This document shows, one piece after another, positions 25,050 through 37,559 of a DNA stretch of 64,000 bases. The position numbers and the translations under genes were made by a program. Source of the stretch: Setophaga petechia (taxonomy: Eukaryota > Chordata > Aves > Passeriformes > Parulidae); the NCBI GenBank assembly GCA_024362935.1, contig JANCRA010000014.1, positions 15,116,258 through 15,180,257 on the forward strand, in the 5' to 3' direction. The notes under the pieces are model-generated. The model did no database searches. It was not told the DNA's origin and was given only the letters and a program-made list of their open reading frames with translations. Each line of letters opens with the position of its first letter. Positions within the stretch are counted from its first letter, which is position 1.

Positions 25050-25455
25050 GTAGCCTGTTAGGGGATCATGTGGCACTACCTTTCAGAGAGCCCACGTAAA
25101 TCATGGTCATGGATTCCTTTGATTCTTTTTGAGTCTAGTTTTTTGTTGCCTTTTTTTTTTTTTTTTTCCCCATGGGGCGCTATTTTTTTCAAAATATTCT
25201 ATTAGTTTTGTTACGTATGATCTCCCTTTTGTGAATCCATGCTGAATATCTTTAATTAAATCATAACTTTCCCTATTTTGTCCCTGATTAGTGTTTCCAA
25301 TATCTTTCCCACTGCTGAAATCAGGCTGACTGGTGTTTAATTTCCTTGATCTTCCCTAGAGCTGCTGTTATATATAGGTGTCACATTAGTCCTCCAGTCC
25401 ACAGCTACCTCCCCTGCTCCCGAAGATGTTCCACAGATATTTGCTAAACTATCCC
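25050..25455 (-). mobile_element. Decayed CR1-clade LINE reverse-transcriptase fragment
   Basis: Translating the minus strand recovers, in order, landmarks of a CR1/L3-type reverse transcriptase: a GEVAVDWRTNVTPIY block (25400-25350 region), a TPVSLISAVGKILE block (the family's 'RPVSL' motif), then QHGFTKGRSYVTKL (about 25243-25203), and further on a degraded version of the 'DFxKAFDxVPHD' catalytic block, of which VVPHD is legible near 25079-25065. The copy is dead. A stop replaces the Tyr of the usual NYRPVSL. Frameshifts separate the PVSL, HGFTKG and VPHD blocks, and a T17 run (25151-25167) interrupts it. CR1 elements normally encode endonuclease and reverse transcriptase in ORF2; only part of the latter is visible. 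The degree of decay suggests an old insertion. Confidence 0.85.
25151..25167. repeat. Poly-T tract (T17)
   Basis: An uninterrupted run of 17 thymines lies inside the decayed CR1 fragment and accounts for part of its frame disruption. Confidence 0.95.
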
Positions 25456-25559
25456 CTTGCTTCTGCCTCTTCCTTCCAGATTCTGGCTGTCATCCCATCT
25501 GCAGTATTTCTTTAGCTGCTTGAAGAAGGGCATTTTTACAGCTTCAACTTTTGGATTTA

Positions 25560-25710
25560 TTAATCTTTCTTGCCCTTGGTAGCTGCTGCTCGTGTTGGTG
25601 TTTGCAGCTGCTTTGGTGGTGGTGCATGTCCAGTGCAGGGTGGTGGTGGGTGTCCTGCTGGGTGCCCGCCTTGGTTGGTTGGTGCATGTGCAGTGCAGGA
25701 TGCACCCTCC
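25560..25710. repeat. GTTGGT-rich imperfect 60-bp duplication
   Basis: The word GGTGCATGTCCAGTGCAGG at 25621 recurs 60 bp later at 25681 with one change. The intervening sequence is rich in GGTGG and TTGGT steps. This looks like a degenerate local duplication and underlies Trp/Cys/Gly-rich spurious frames at 25551-25901. Confidence 0.6.
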
Positions 25711-27500
25711 CCACGTGCATCCCAGCCCTTGATAAACCCAGCAATCCTGCTTCAAGTGCTGAGGCCATAGTGCTGTGCCCAGACCACCCTTCCTCTTCAG
25801 TCTCAGATCTTCTGCTTTGCTATTTTGGATTTCCCAAGACAGACATTGCTTCTCTGACCCTTCATGTATTTTTGTCAGGCCCCATGTGTATTTTCTGCTG
25901 ATATGAACTCATCTTTGAATACTTGCCATTTCCGTATGGAGTTGCTTCCTCCGCTCCTTTATTCCATTCAGGGTCTGCTCCTCCTCTCATTGAAGTCAGC
26001 TGGGAGTTTTGCCATTGCCTTCCTCGAGAGCAGCAGTGAGCCTGCGATTCACTGACACTTCCAGCATGCTCTCAAAATTAACCCTGCTGAAATTGAACAT
26101 CGATAGTGAGCTTTATATTTTAGTTGTAAATCCAACTCCAACTCCTTGAATGCTGATTCTGTTTGAAGAATGGCTACTATGAAGTAGTCCATTAATTTTA
26201 ATGTAACTCTCCGTGGTTAGATTTGGGTCATAACATTTCCTCTGTCATGACTGCAAAAACAACACCAATAGAAAACTCAGATTTTCTGGATGTTTCACCA
26301 GATGCACCAAAATCTGCTTGTCCTTCTTCCTTGTCACTAGAAAACCTGTAGTCATACGAAACTTGCTCAAATAGTGTTTAAATCTTTGAGGAGAGAAAAA
26401 AGAATCTGTGAAAACAAGGTTAAGTACAGGATTTGGGGGTAGGAGGGGCTGGTTTTTAACAGTAGTATGAACATTTTTGCTTTTCCCTTGGCATTAATGC
26501 TGAGAGTCACATGCTTCTGTCCCCACAAACCATGGTGGAAGTGAGCCCACAGGACCCGTGATTTCAACCAGAAAACTGCTGCTCTGTCCTTAGCTCACCC
26601 CACTGCAAGGAAGGCTGGTACCACATATGGTATGTAAGCTCACACTCACTTCTCTGAGACCATGGAAACCCGAGCATGATGGAATACATCAGGGATGGAG
26701 TGGCAGCCTTGATTGCGAATATTTTTTTGCTAAAGTCAGACACTGAATGTTACTGTAATGACATTTTATGTCTCTCCTTCTATATTCTAGCAGAGAGAGC
26801 CACAGGTGTTCCACTGGAATTACTCACACATTTATAGAATTGGACATTCTGTCATTAAATGGACTTAAAACTAAAAAGCCTTTGTCTGCAAAAGGTGGCC
26901 AATAGAAAGGGACTTTGGATTATCTGATATCCCATAACTTAATCATATGGCTCTTAAGAGTAGGGCATAAGCAGCTGTGTCTCGCTAATATGCATGCAAT
27001 ATGTGTAAAGTGATATGCTTTAATTCTAAACTTGTTTTTAGCAGGAAGAAAAAAGCGTTTAGATGAGGAACATTAAGATTCAGCATTAACCATTTTTTTC
27101 CTCGGGGCAAAATTATTCATCACCTGATATTTATTAAGGCAACATTTTTATTTTATTGCTCTGTACTGTAAAGAGTCTTTCCAAACATTCTCAAAGTTGT
27201 GCAGGGAAGTTTTATAGGCAGACTTGCAGTCTGCATTTAAAGTGGTTTTCAAAACTTGAGAAAGATAGATATTTTCCTTTTCCTAAATAGCAATGTTGTC
27301 AAATCTCATACTGGAAGTAACAGAGATAAGCATTCATTTAATTTATTATTTAATTTAAATTTTTTTAATCCATCCTCCCACATTATATAAACTTGATTTC
27401 TGTATTGTAGCCTTAATTGTTAGTTTGTGTTGGTCTAATCTCTCTTATTTAAGTATGTTTGCTTTAATAATATTTAAAAAAACTAAGACAAAGAAACTGT
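25711..27500. other. Non-coding stretch, possible ancient repeat remnants
   Basis: No gene is recognised. The segment around 25970-26100 has the feel of an ancient amniote repeat, for example a TTGAAGTCAGCTGGGAGTTT word and the following CTGAAATTGAAC, but I cannot name a family. The rest is AT-rich and plain. Confidence 0.4.
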
Positions 27501-27790
27501 AGATTAGAGACTTTATTTTCAGGGTAAAATGATACGGATAAGTGAGCGTCAACTGACCAGAAATTATTTGCTTCTGTCTGTTAGACACGTAATGGAGTCA
27601 TTTAACTAGTCAAATTAGGAGCTGTAGAAATGCACCATGCTTCATTACTGAGTTCGAATGGGCACCATTTTACATTTACGTCAAAAATTATCTCATAGCA
27701 AATTAATGTTTTCATTGTGTGGGGAAGCGGGAGCTGTGCAGTATCAGCACCACCTAGAGGATGCGACACAGATGGCTTGGAGATGCTGGT
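27500..27790. promoter_or_regulatory. Candidate conserved non-coding segment
   Basis: CpG-containing, non-repetitive sequence (near 27534, 27547, 27587, 27655 and 27679) lies within CpG-poor DNA, with a CAAATTAATG homeodomain-like word near 27699. On the minus strand, 27746-27760 matches the CTCF core with two mismatches. The evidence is motif-level only. Confidence 0.2.
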
Positions 27791-30700
27791 CACAGAAAAA
27801 ACGAACAGATTATCTCCAAAAAGCAAAGCACTTCCAACAGGCTGCTGCCTTCCCCAGACTAGCCCTGAAAGTTTTGCTGCTTTGTTCTCTCAAGCTCTGC
27901 CTGTCCCCATCAGCTCACCCAAAGCTATGTTTATGGCATGGATTGGGTCGAGTCTTCTGTAAAATACTTTATTGTTGACACCAAAGATTGAATATTTTTA
28001 GTGCAAAGAGATGCTGTTAGAAGTCAGAATATCACTTGAAAAATTCAGAGAATGTGGGCAAACAGTAAGAATTTCCAGGTGAGGTTACAGAGGCTCACTC
28101 ATCCTTGAAATTTCCTGGAAAGCCAAAAAGTAAAAAGGAAGTTAGTTGACAAATTGCATACTTTGACTAATGGAAACAGCTAGTGACTTCAAGTGTAGAA
28201 AAAGAAACAATGAGGCAAAGGTGAGGGCAGAGTTTCAGCTTGAAAAGGTTGTGGCAGTGAATAACCACCATGCAGGAACTGAACAAGGTTAACACAGAGA
28301 ATTAGCACTAATAAAACTGGTCAGTGAGAACTGTGAGCTGTTTAAAGCACAGAATTGTTTTGGGTGACTCACTGTGGGCTTTCCCAAAGGGGTAGTTGTC
28401 ACACAGGGGGTAATATCAAACCTAAAATTAAACTCTAACTTCTCTGTGGGCAGATGCTCCCAGGAGGGACCATGGCCCACCCTGGCAGCTCCTCCAGCAG
28501 GGCCAGGGCACTCCTGGCATCAGACAACCAGAGGAGTGGCAAGGCAGGACATTTTCATGTCTAAGTGTTTTGTGATGAAAGACTGCTGAGGCTAAGTGCC
28601 TCTGGCAGCGTGGTTTAGTGTTTCAACACAACTCCTGGAATTCTGGAAGGAGAAAAAAGGTTAAAAGTGGTCAGTGAGGGCTGCCTGTGTCCTGCTCCAG
28701 CAGGTCCTGTGGGAAAGTCCTCAGCTCCAGCTCAGCAGGGGCTGCTCTGTGTCTGTCAGTGCTCCCACCAACCCCAACCATGGCAGGGAACCAGGACATC
28801 CCCTCATCACCCAGCCCAGGCTTCTCTCTACCTGAGCCAAAAAGTGTTCCCCAGAAATTCCTTCTAGGAAAGGGTCTTCTTGCACATGGAAACACAGAGA
28901 CTGCTGAGCAGAAATTTGCAGGATTTGTGCCTCAGTTATGATTTGCATTAAAGATACGTTGTAAATTGACCAGAATATCTAAACATGTTTTCCAGTCTTA
29001 TTAAATGTTGTGCATGCATAATTGTATAATTCTCCATATTAATATTCTTAGAAGATGTTTCCAGAACAAAACAAAAACATCCACAAAGTACTTTGACACA
29101 AAGAACAGGAGCTAGAGACAAAGATGAGCTGAGAGGGCGAAGTAGACCAGAATTCATTTAGTATTACATTTATCTCTGGTGCAAATGATCACTCATTAAT
29201 TAAAATGTTGCTGCCCATTGGAGTTTGAAGACAAAAATTCTTCATAATTGTTTAAAGTATGTAATTTTTTTATTATTTTTCATTTTTCAAGGAGTTGCTC
29301 TTCAGAACTCTTTGGAAAATCAAATAATTGCCTGTAATATTATTTCATGGCTAAGTATAGTGTCTTAAACACATACTGAGCTGTAAGTTCAAGAATCTGC
29401 CAGTGACTTCAGGGCCATGGTTATGATAATGCCACACTGGTAGATGATACTCCATGCCTGTAAGCAAGTTTTCTTTTGTTCTAGACAAAGCTTTCTTCTT
29501 TTTTATTTTTTTTTTAATGGCTGAAGCTCCTTGTAGAAAAAGATTTCTTTGAAACAACACAGAGAAAAGTTGAGAGTCTTGTTTACAAGTACCCAGGTAT
29601 TTCTTTCTTTTTTTTCTTTTTTTTGACTGTAGTGGCACTTTACCTATTCTCGTGAATTTTGTCTGCTGAGATAGTTCAGCCTTCATGTTATGTTTACCAA
29701 GGCCAGACTAGAGGATCAAATAATTTATAACCATTCCTGTTGGGTTTTATGTAATAACTTTGGAACTCATATAAAGTAATGATCCACAAACTCTTTTAAT
29801 GTTCATTATAAAATATGAAATATTTCTCAGAACCATTGCAATTATGTGACCAGACATAACTGTTTCACACATGAGTAAATACAGGGAGGTTTAACATAAC
29901 TTTATTATCTTCCTGTCTTTTCTTCTCATTGATGTGATAATACTGTTTTAATATTTTTCTAAAGAAAAGTTAAGTAATTTCAGAATCTCTATTGAGGCCT
30001 AGTTTATTGGTTTTTGTAATAGAGTACTCAAGAATAATTGTATTTATGATTAGACTGATAGAAGTAAATGTTGTTGTGCTGAATAGGGGTAAAATACCCT
30101 GAAAGCTTTATATTATTATACAAATATACACGCATACATCAGTAAAAAGAAATTATTAATATCTGTCTGTCTGTCTATGCATTTATTTTATGTTCATCAT
30201 AGTATCAGTGCACTTCCTCTGGAGACTTTCAGGGGTTTAGCAGTTATTAAAATGTCAGTGGATATAGGATGGCAAACTCATTAAGGCTACATTAAAAAAA
30301 CACATGCCTTGCCTGATACTCAGAGCTAACCTTTAATTTCCCCTCCTCTCCTGATTTTCTTGGATTTAGGCTAGACATAAAATGGGTGCTGCCACAACCT
30401 AAACTCTCTGCTGAAGCTGATCAGCACTTGTTAAACCTGCCTTGGGACTTTGTGGGCTTTTACAGGTTTCCTTCCCTGTTCAGGGTAAAAGGAGACTCTG
30501 AACTTCGTAGTTGGCAGTCCTAAAACCTTTCACATCTCCTCTTCCATGTGGTGCCTTCACAGGAGAGATGGGCTCGAGTTTAACTCTTTGGCCCTGCCTG
30601 TGTCTCTGACTTACAGCATTTGGTGCTGACACAAGGTGGAATAAGCCCCCTTATTCCAGCACTGAGGGAAGTCCCAACAGAAGGATGGGCCCCTTCCCTC

Positions 30701-32797
30701 CTCCCTTCCTGGAGGAGCAGCAGCAGAAGGAGGGTGAACATGTGCATTCAAACTAGAAAATATAGCATTTTTGTTTACCAACTCTAGCTGGTAACATAAA
30801 GTAACAGAGTTCTGGTCTCCAGCTGAATGATGCTGTACAAACACCATCAGAAAAATAGTTCTTTGGGCAAAAAAGCACAACCTAATCAAGAACTCACTTA
30901 AAAATTTAAACTATGTTCCCCTGATTCTCCCCTTGTCTGCCTGATGTCTTTCCCTTGCTGACACGTGGGGTAGGGGCTGTGGGTTTGTCACTGCTCTGCA
31001 CCATGCTGAGGGACAGGAGCTGTGCCAGACCAGCCCCAGGGGTGACAGGAGCCCCAGGTGACTGGGGACAGGACACAAAGGGGATCTGCAGCAGAGCTTG
31101 GGCTGCCTTGGTAAAGCTGAGACACACTGACTCACCCTAGGAACTTTTTTTTTCCTATTTTGCCTCTCTCTGACCGCAAAAAATGGTGTGATGTGATGCC
31201 ATGGAGGGGCTTCACAACAACTCCATGGACTTCCAGGGCACTCAAAGGTTAAATCTCTTCAGTCCCACTGTCCTGCTTGCTTCTTACTGCAGGTTTCGTG
31301 CAGGGCAGGGGTCATTTTCATGCATTAAGAGAAGTGAATTTAGAAATGCTATTTTCAGGAGTCAGGGATAACTTGCAAGATTCCAAGTGTGGAAGCAATG
31401 AATCTGTTCTACCCTGTCATTCTGAATGAGAGACAGGAATTATTTCAGAGTCCCTCTGTTGCATGGAATACTTGTAGGACATTCTGTTCCCCCTACTTTT
31501 AAATTAAAATGTCTTTATTTGTCATTATGAAATGCTGGCATGCATTGAAAAATGAGTCCAGTTGTACCTAGCAGTAGCAAAATGTGATATAACTAATGAT
31601 ACAATGAGAGGTATAAAGTATGCAGAAGATGCAATAGAGCTGGAAGGATCCTGGCTTTCTATTTTATATATTTGAGTTTAGCCTTGTAAGATTTTAAATA
31701 TTAAATATTTTTGGGGTGGAAAATTTTCTTATAAATTTTTTTAAGTTTTGAAATTCAAGGGTTTTATCTATTTTTAGTAATTTAGGCATTTTTAGTCCAT
31801 CTCAATTAGTAAACTTGTACTATGTGCTGGATGTTCACCCTCAGTTTCATGTAACTGTTTTCTACAGAGAAGCATGTGATTTACTTAACCAGGGATGAAA
31901 TTTTTCCCTCTCTGCCCTTGACCTGAGGATGCAGTATCCAGATTCATAAAAAACCTGTTGATGAGTTTCAACATGTTAATGCCAAGTACTTCAAAATGCA
32001 TTACAAAATTCCTAACCTGAGCTGATACTGCAGGTATAGGTAGCAGTTGTGCATATTAAATGTGTTTACATGCATTCTTCACAAACAAATTAAATCTGTG
32101 TTTTCAGACAAGTTTCATTTTACTTTGGAACTGCTAATCACTGAAAATTCAGAGCATATATTGATTAGTTCAACAAACAGATAATTTTTTGGAATATGGA
32201 ACAAGTCAATTGTATTTTAAACTTGTCTCTAATGCTAAATAGATTTATCATGAGCACATTACATGTGCACCTTTAGCATACGATCAGAGATGTCTTAGTT
32301 TATTATAGCATTTTCCTTGTGATATTATGAGCTAGAAAACCTATCTTCAGTCCTGTCAGCATAAAAACTGCTCAGCAGGAGGTGAAGCACATGAAGCAGT
32401 TTCCAGGCCTCTTAACATACACAATTCATGCAACTGAAAAGGTTTTGATAGCTTCTTTTTTTTCTTTCTTTTTTAAACCTTAGATGCCTAATGGTCAACT
32501 TTTTGTTGCTATCTTGATACACTGAATTTTCTGAATTTTTTTTTCTGAAGAAAGAATCCTTCATTATCTCCCACCTCCATAAAAAGTTAAAAACCAGCCA
32601 TTTCTGTTTTATTAGGTATTGGGCAAGAGATTACATCAGAGGTGAGAGGGCTCTATAGAGTTAAGAGCAGGGTATGATGAGATCACATAGGCTGAGATTT
32701 CAGCTAACATTAACTATGCTCCTGCCCCCTAAATCAGTGGTGCCCAGGTAGCTGGTACCAGTTATTCCCAGATACCTATTTCTCTGCCAAGGTGGTT
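27791..32797. other. Non-coding stretch without recognised genes
   Basis: Mixed DNA. GC-richer patches at 28440-28840 and 30950-31130 carry overlapping frames on both strands with no domain. Pyrimidine-rich runs occur near 29500-29515 and 29603-29625. A short (TCTG)n run lies at 30161-30176. I see no recognisable transposon or RNA gene. Confidence 0.55.
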
Positions 32798-32846
32798 TGG
32801 AGAAAGAGCCCTGAAGTTAAGATGGAGAAAGAGCCCTGAAGTTAAG
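32798..32846. repeat. 25-bp perfect tandem duplication
   Basis: The 25-bp unit starting at 32798 (TGGAGAAAGAGCCCTGAAGT...) is repeated immediately from 32823, with 24 identical bases before the match ends. Perfect identity points to a recent slippage or replication event. The surrounding sequence is not repetitive. Confidence 0.95.
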
Positions 32847-35800
32847 TGCATGTGGCCTCAAGGCAGCCTTCCCACCTGCTGATGGCCTGGTTGGCAGAGA
32901 AGGTGCAGGGTCTGTGGCTCCTGGAACGGAGCAGTGTAGCATAAGAAGTCTTGTTATTTGCTTTCTTTCTGTCTTTTTTTTTTCTTTTTTCCCTCTCTCC
33001 CGTTTGAGTTGGGCAGGAGGAAGGAGAAGGAGGGATTTCCTCACCTTTGCAAAAAGCCAGTGTTAACTGCCTTCCTGGGTGAGCTCCCAACCTCCCCCGT
33101 TCTCCTGCTTTGTCTTTCCCTCCAGCCCCAACACTCCTCTCACAAAAGGGTGCTGCTGTTTCCAGGCATTTGCTTAAGGGTTTGTCTCCACCTCAACCTT
33201 TCCTTATGCTGGCAGCAAAGGGAGAATCCCTTTCAAGGGACAGCAGGAGCTAATTGCCCCCTCGACCCCTGTTCCCCACCTCTACTAATAGGACTCAGCT
33301 GTCACTTCCCTGAATCTGAATGCAAGAGCTAGCAGCTGATCCTGGGATGATTTATCAGGAGAGCCCCACATTTCTATATGGCTTTTCAAGTATGCCACCA
33401 TATTTCAGGATCACTGAAAAGGGCAAGTAGGTCCAATGACCTACTTACGTGAGACCAGTGGCTGTGAATAACATCAGTGTGGTGATGAACGTGCCACGAC
33501 CTGTAAAATGCAGGGAGTTTGTCTCTCTGCTTTTTTTGGTGATTTTTAATTTTTTTTTTTTATTTCTTAAATTGGTGTTGATTTTTTGAAATGTTCTATA
33601 AACTTCCATAAAGTCTGGAAAATATTGGAGGGTGTCTAAGTAAAATTAGCCACGAAAGTATGTGACCTGTTTCAGAAATGAGGTAGATAATGTTAGTGTT
33701 GTGATGTCCCCCAGGACTTAGCTTATAATGTTATCTTTGGTCATACTCAAAAGAAAGCTAATTTATGGCCTTTCAAATCAGGACTAATTAATATAAAATG
33801 TTCTTATTTTATATGATAAATTCCTTTGTAAAGAATTTTAATGATGTGTCTTTCTGAATAATTCTTTCCGTAGCGTAGGATGTGAATATGGAACATTTTT
33901 TTAAAAAACACAGAATTTTTTTGTAAATTTGAAGCCTTGAACATAAATATAAATATAATATTGACTTTCTTTATTGAAGCCTATTGTTCACAGCAATCCT
34001 TCATCTGTTGGCATTGTCCCACATATGAAATCTGGAATCTGCTGTCTCTAGGCCTCAGTGTTTCCCCACGAGGGACGTCCGTGGAGTTGTTGTCAGTACC
34101 ACTGAGCACACACCCTGCACGCCCTTGTCCCTTGGGATTCACAGGATGTCACTCCCATGGAGTGGCAGAGCAGTGGCACATCTGCCCTCCTGCCTGTGAC
34201 ACCTCTCTGTGATGTGGCTTTGTCACTGGACAGCAGTGCCTGTCACCTCGTTGGAAGGCCCAGCACAAAGCACATGGTCCCTGACAGGCTGTGGAGAGCA
34301 GCGTAGGGAGGGTTTGTTCTACGCCTCGTGTCCGTGTCTTGTTTTGAAAGCTTGTGATAAAAAATAATATCCTTGTAAGGCCATGTTCTGTTCTCAGCCA
34401 CACCAGTGAAAATCCACAATAACTTCACAGGCCTTGGAGGATCTAACTCTGCCTCACTGGGACTGCAGTAGGGTGGAAGACTGGAAGAATGATGCATTTG
34501 TTAATGAATTTCAGCCCAGAAATGAGAATTTAAAGTCAAGGAGCAGAGTTGATGAGATTTTAGTGCTCTGGGGGCCAGGCACATCCTGTCCCATGTCAGG
34601 CACTGCTGCCCTTAGGCAGAGGAGAGGGAAGAGAGATTCCAGTGGAGGCACTTGAAGCTTTCACTGATCTAACTGTAAACTCACTTTCTTGGGAAAGATA
34701 ACTCCTACAAGTTTTTGAGCATATTGAGGGTTAGGAGTAGCAGGTACTTGTGCTAAGAAAAGGAAAGTGTAAATTTTTCTTTTTCAGTCTTCCTTGTGAC
34801 TCACTCAAATTACCTCCCCTAAAACACATCCATTTCTGGACCTTTGTAATTACAGGACAGCCACCAAAACAAGATTTTAATGTTCAGTGAGAATGTGAAA
34901 TTATTTTCTTCATCCTTATCACTGCATGCTGTAATCTGAGGCACCAATCAAAAATATCTGAAATATTCCTCAGCAATATAGTGCCTTTCTTTATTGTTCA
35001 CCATGTATAGAATTGCCACCAAGTTTTGAAGTTAATCCAGAGTTCTACCCTCAAAGATAGGAGGCTTTGTGTCTGTGGCCACTTAGGAAGTGTTTTGTGG
35101 TAGCCAACCTAATGTTTGGCGGTGAATGCAGGAAAGAGTTGAAAGCCTTCACATCTAGCAGTGAGGCTTTTGTAATTTATTTGATCATCTCAAGAGAAAT
35201 GTAACATATTTTAATGAATCTTACTCAGCCTTATTTAGCTCATCAGTCACCAGATGAGGGGTCTCTTGTATGTGTTTGTGTGAATCTGCAAATAATGTGT
35301 GTTTGCACAGTGTGTGACACAACAATGTTCTCCTGCTTACTGAGAATATGGGTGCTATTGCTGAATAAATTTGAAATAATGTTAATATACTAAAGAGTTA
35401 ACAGCATTCTGTGCAGACAGCTCTGAAGGCCTGATTCTATCTGATTTATCATTTAGTCAACTTTAAAATGCCCCAGAGATCCCAAAGATCCTCTTGGCTG
35501 TTGCTGTAGGGGTGGGACTTTTATGAATGTGTTTGTACTTTGATAAGAAATAGTACTTTGTTAAACATGCAAACAGCACATTTTGCCCTTGTTTTTTTTT
35601 TTTTTTTTTTCCAAGGGCCATCTTTTCTCTTAACTGTTGTTAAGTTCAGAGTTTATCAGCACGGTTAGTATTGGTTAACCTTTATTGCTACAAATGTTTC
35701 ATGTTCCCTCTCCATAACTGCCATCTGGAGACAATCTGAATATTTCAGCAAGGTATTTACCAGGCTGAAATCTGCACTGAAATTGGCTGTATTGGTAGGT

Positions 35801-37390
35801 ATGGATTTCTAGGCTAACTTTTGATAGTTCCGTGGTGAAAAAAACATGTCTATCGATTCTCACCAGGGACTATATTGTTAAAACACATAAATGTAAAAAT
35901 TGACTTAGGAAATAAAAAGTAAATGATAGCTATAAATCAGGGAGCTGATAAACAAATAAATATCTATCACTATTATATCTCGGTATTTCCCAAAGATATC
36001 TGAAGAGCACTTAATTGTAACTGAGTAATCAATTAGTCAATTAACCTTCTTCTCATTGAATATATATTTGATATAACTTTTTGAAGCTTGGGCTCTAAAA
36101 GGTTTATATTGATTGCAGGATTCAAGGCCATATGTTTCAGTTATTGGATTTGTGTAGTCAAAATTGACATCCTAAGTTCAGTAGAATATGTAAATATTTG
36201 ACTGTAATGAGTTTCCAAGACTGTTGGAGGGATGCAGTTAGTTTTCATTACTTTTTAAAACTACAATCTTTTGTGATTATGAAGTTCACCTTAGCAGAAC
36301 ATGTGTAATTTAAATACGTTTCTTATTCAGAAGACACAAGTTTATTTTATGGTCTGGCTTTGAGCTTTAACAAATTCACTTTTTGCACTGCTTTGGATGG
36401 AGTTGACTGGGAAACATTTCAGTGTTTGGTTGGAAAATGATGCAAAATGTGGGAATTCAAATGAAAGTGTTTAATGAGAGCAGTTTTTGATTTTATTGTA
36501 GTACTGCGGACACCTGGTGCTGTGTCAGTGGAAGGCTGTCCTTACCAGGGTCAGGTTGTGACCACTGCCCACCTTTAAACCAGACACATTCACACTGAAT
36601 TTCTAAATCAATGCATTCCTTCCCATCCTTAGAGTCTGCTAGGTGTGATCCTGTAGCTGAGTTTCTGAGGCTGTTTCTGTAGGTGTCTGCAGTGGGCACA
36701 TGAGGATGTGTCATGCAAATGGGACTCTGCTTTTCCATGGACAGTGTTTAAAATGCAGCTGTTGCTTGTACACTCTGCACACATGAGGTGCAGCTTAAAT
36801 TGAAATTTCTGGTTGCCCAGCTCTAGCAGTTTAGCACAGTAGTGAGGGGCAGCAAAACTCTCCTTTTACTGTTTACAAGGTCAAAATAGGATAGTGGAAT
36901 GTGGGGAATTCAACCCTCCTGTTCCTAAGTGGGGCACCTGATCTGGAGCTCCAGGTACAAAGCAGGTAGAAGTTGGTTATTCTTTTATTTTAAACACCAC
37001 CTTTCCTCCCAGAGCTGAGCTATGATGCTTTTGGGTTAGCTTCCATTAAGGCCCAAAACTGGCTGCCTTGCACAAGCTGAGCTCCTGTCTGTAGTGCTGA
37101 ATTTCATTCACCATTAGCCTCCAAATCAAAGGCAAGAGGAAAACACCAGCAGAGTTATTAATAGGTTGGGAAATAGTAGTTTATTTATTCCTTTATTTCA
37201 ATGTGTGAGATATTGTGCATTTCTTAAGTACTACTTATTAAAATTCCAATTGTATCAGGTAGGAAGAAATAGCCGTACAAAGAAAATTCATCTATTAAAT
37301 GATCTTAAATGGTCATCAGAATCTCAAGATGCAAGGACCTGTCTGTTAAGGACAGAATTTACTGTGTCTCTTCACTTTGTTTTTGTGCAG
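32847..37390. other. Non-coding stretch without recognised genes
   Basis: Contains T-rich runs at 32977-32999 and 33533-33561 and the T19 run at 35592-35610. Overlapping frames on both strands at 34149-34497 and single frames at 32958-33332 and 36493-36738 have no recognised domain. Otherwise AT-rich and plain. Confidence 0.55.
35585..35618. repeat. T19 run flanked by 7-bp inverted repeat
   Basis: GCCCTTG (35585-35591) is followed by 19 thymines and one C, then CAAGGGC (35612-35618), its exact reverse complement. The result is a possible stem with a poly-T loop. It may be coincidental. Confidence 0.85.
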
Positions 37391-37533
37391 ACAGTTTGAT
37401 GGGTGAGCTTATGAGAGATGCTTTACAAAGTATTGATGATGTACAAAGATGCAAAACCCCTGCAGCGGTGTGGAACTTTGCTAAATTCCTTCTAGTGGTG
37501 TCTGGCTACATCAAAAGGAAAGTGCTAGAATGA
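37391..37533 (+). CDS. Possible terminal coding exon, unidentified
   Basis: A pyrimidine-rich stretch ending in TTTTTGTGCAG (to 37390) looks like a 3' splice site. Directly after it, an open frame reads through a split first codon, then SLMGELMRDALQSIDDVQR, and continues to a stop at 37531-37533, about 47 codons after the acceptor. The C-terminal part holds a hydrophobic run (AKFLLVVSGYI) followed by basic residues. An AATAAA lies about 190 bases downstream near 37722-37727, giving a plausible short 3' UTR. I do not recognise the protein and see no matching upstream exon with a donor. A 45-codon frame in AT-rich DNA is common by chance, so this is a candidate only. Confidence 0.2.
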
Positions 37534-37559
37534 GTTAATAATAATCCTCCTGTCTTCAA

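Noticed and set aside
27746..27760. CTCF-like motif on the minus strand
   Set aside because: Two core mismatches; mentioned only as part of a candidate segment and not called as a site.
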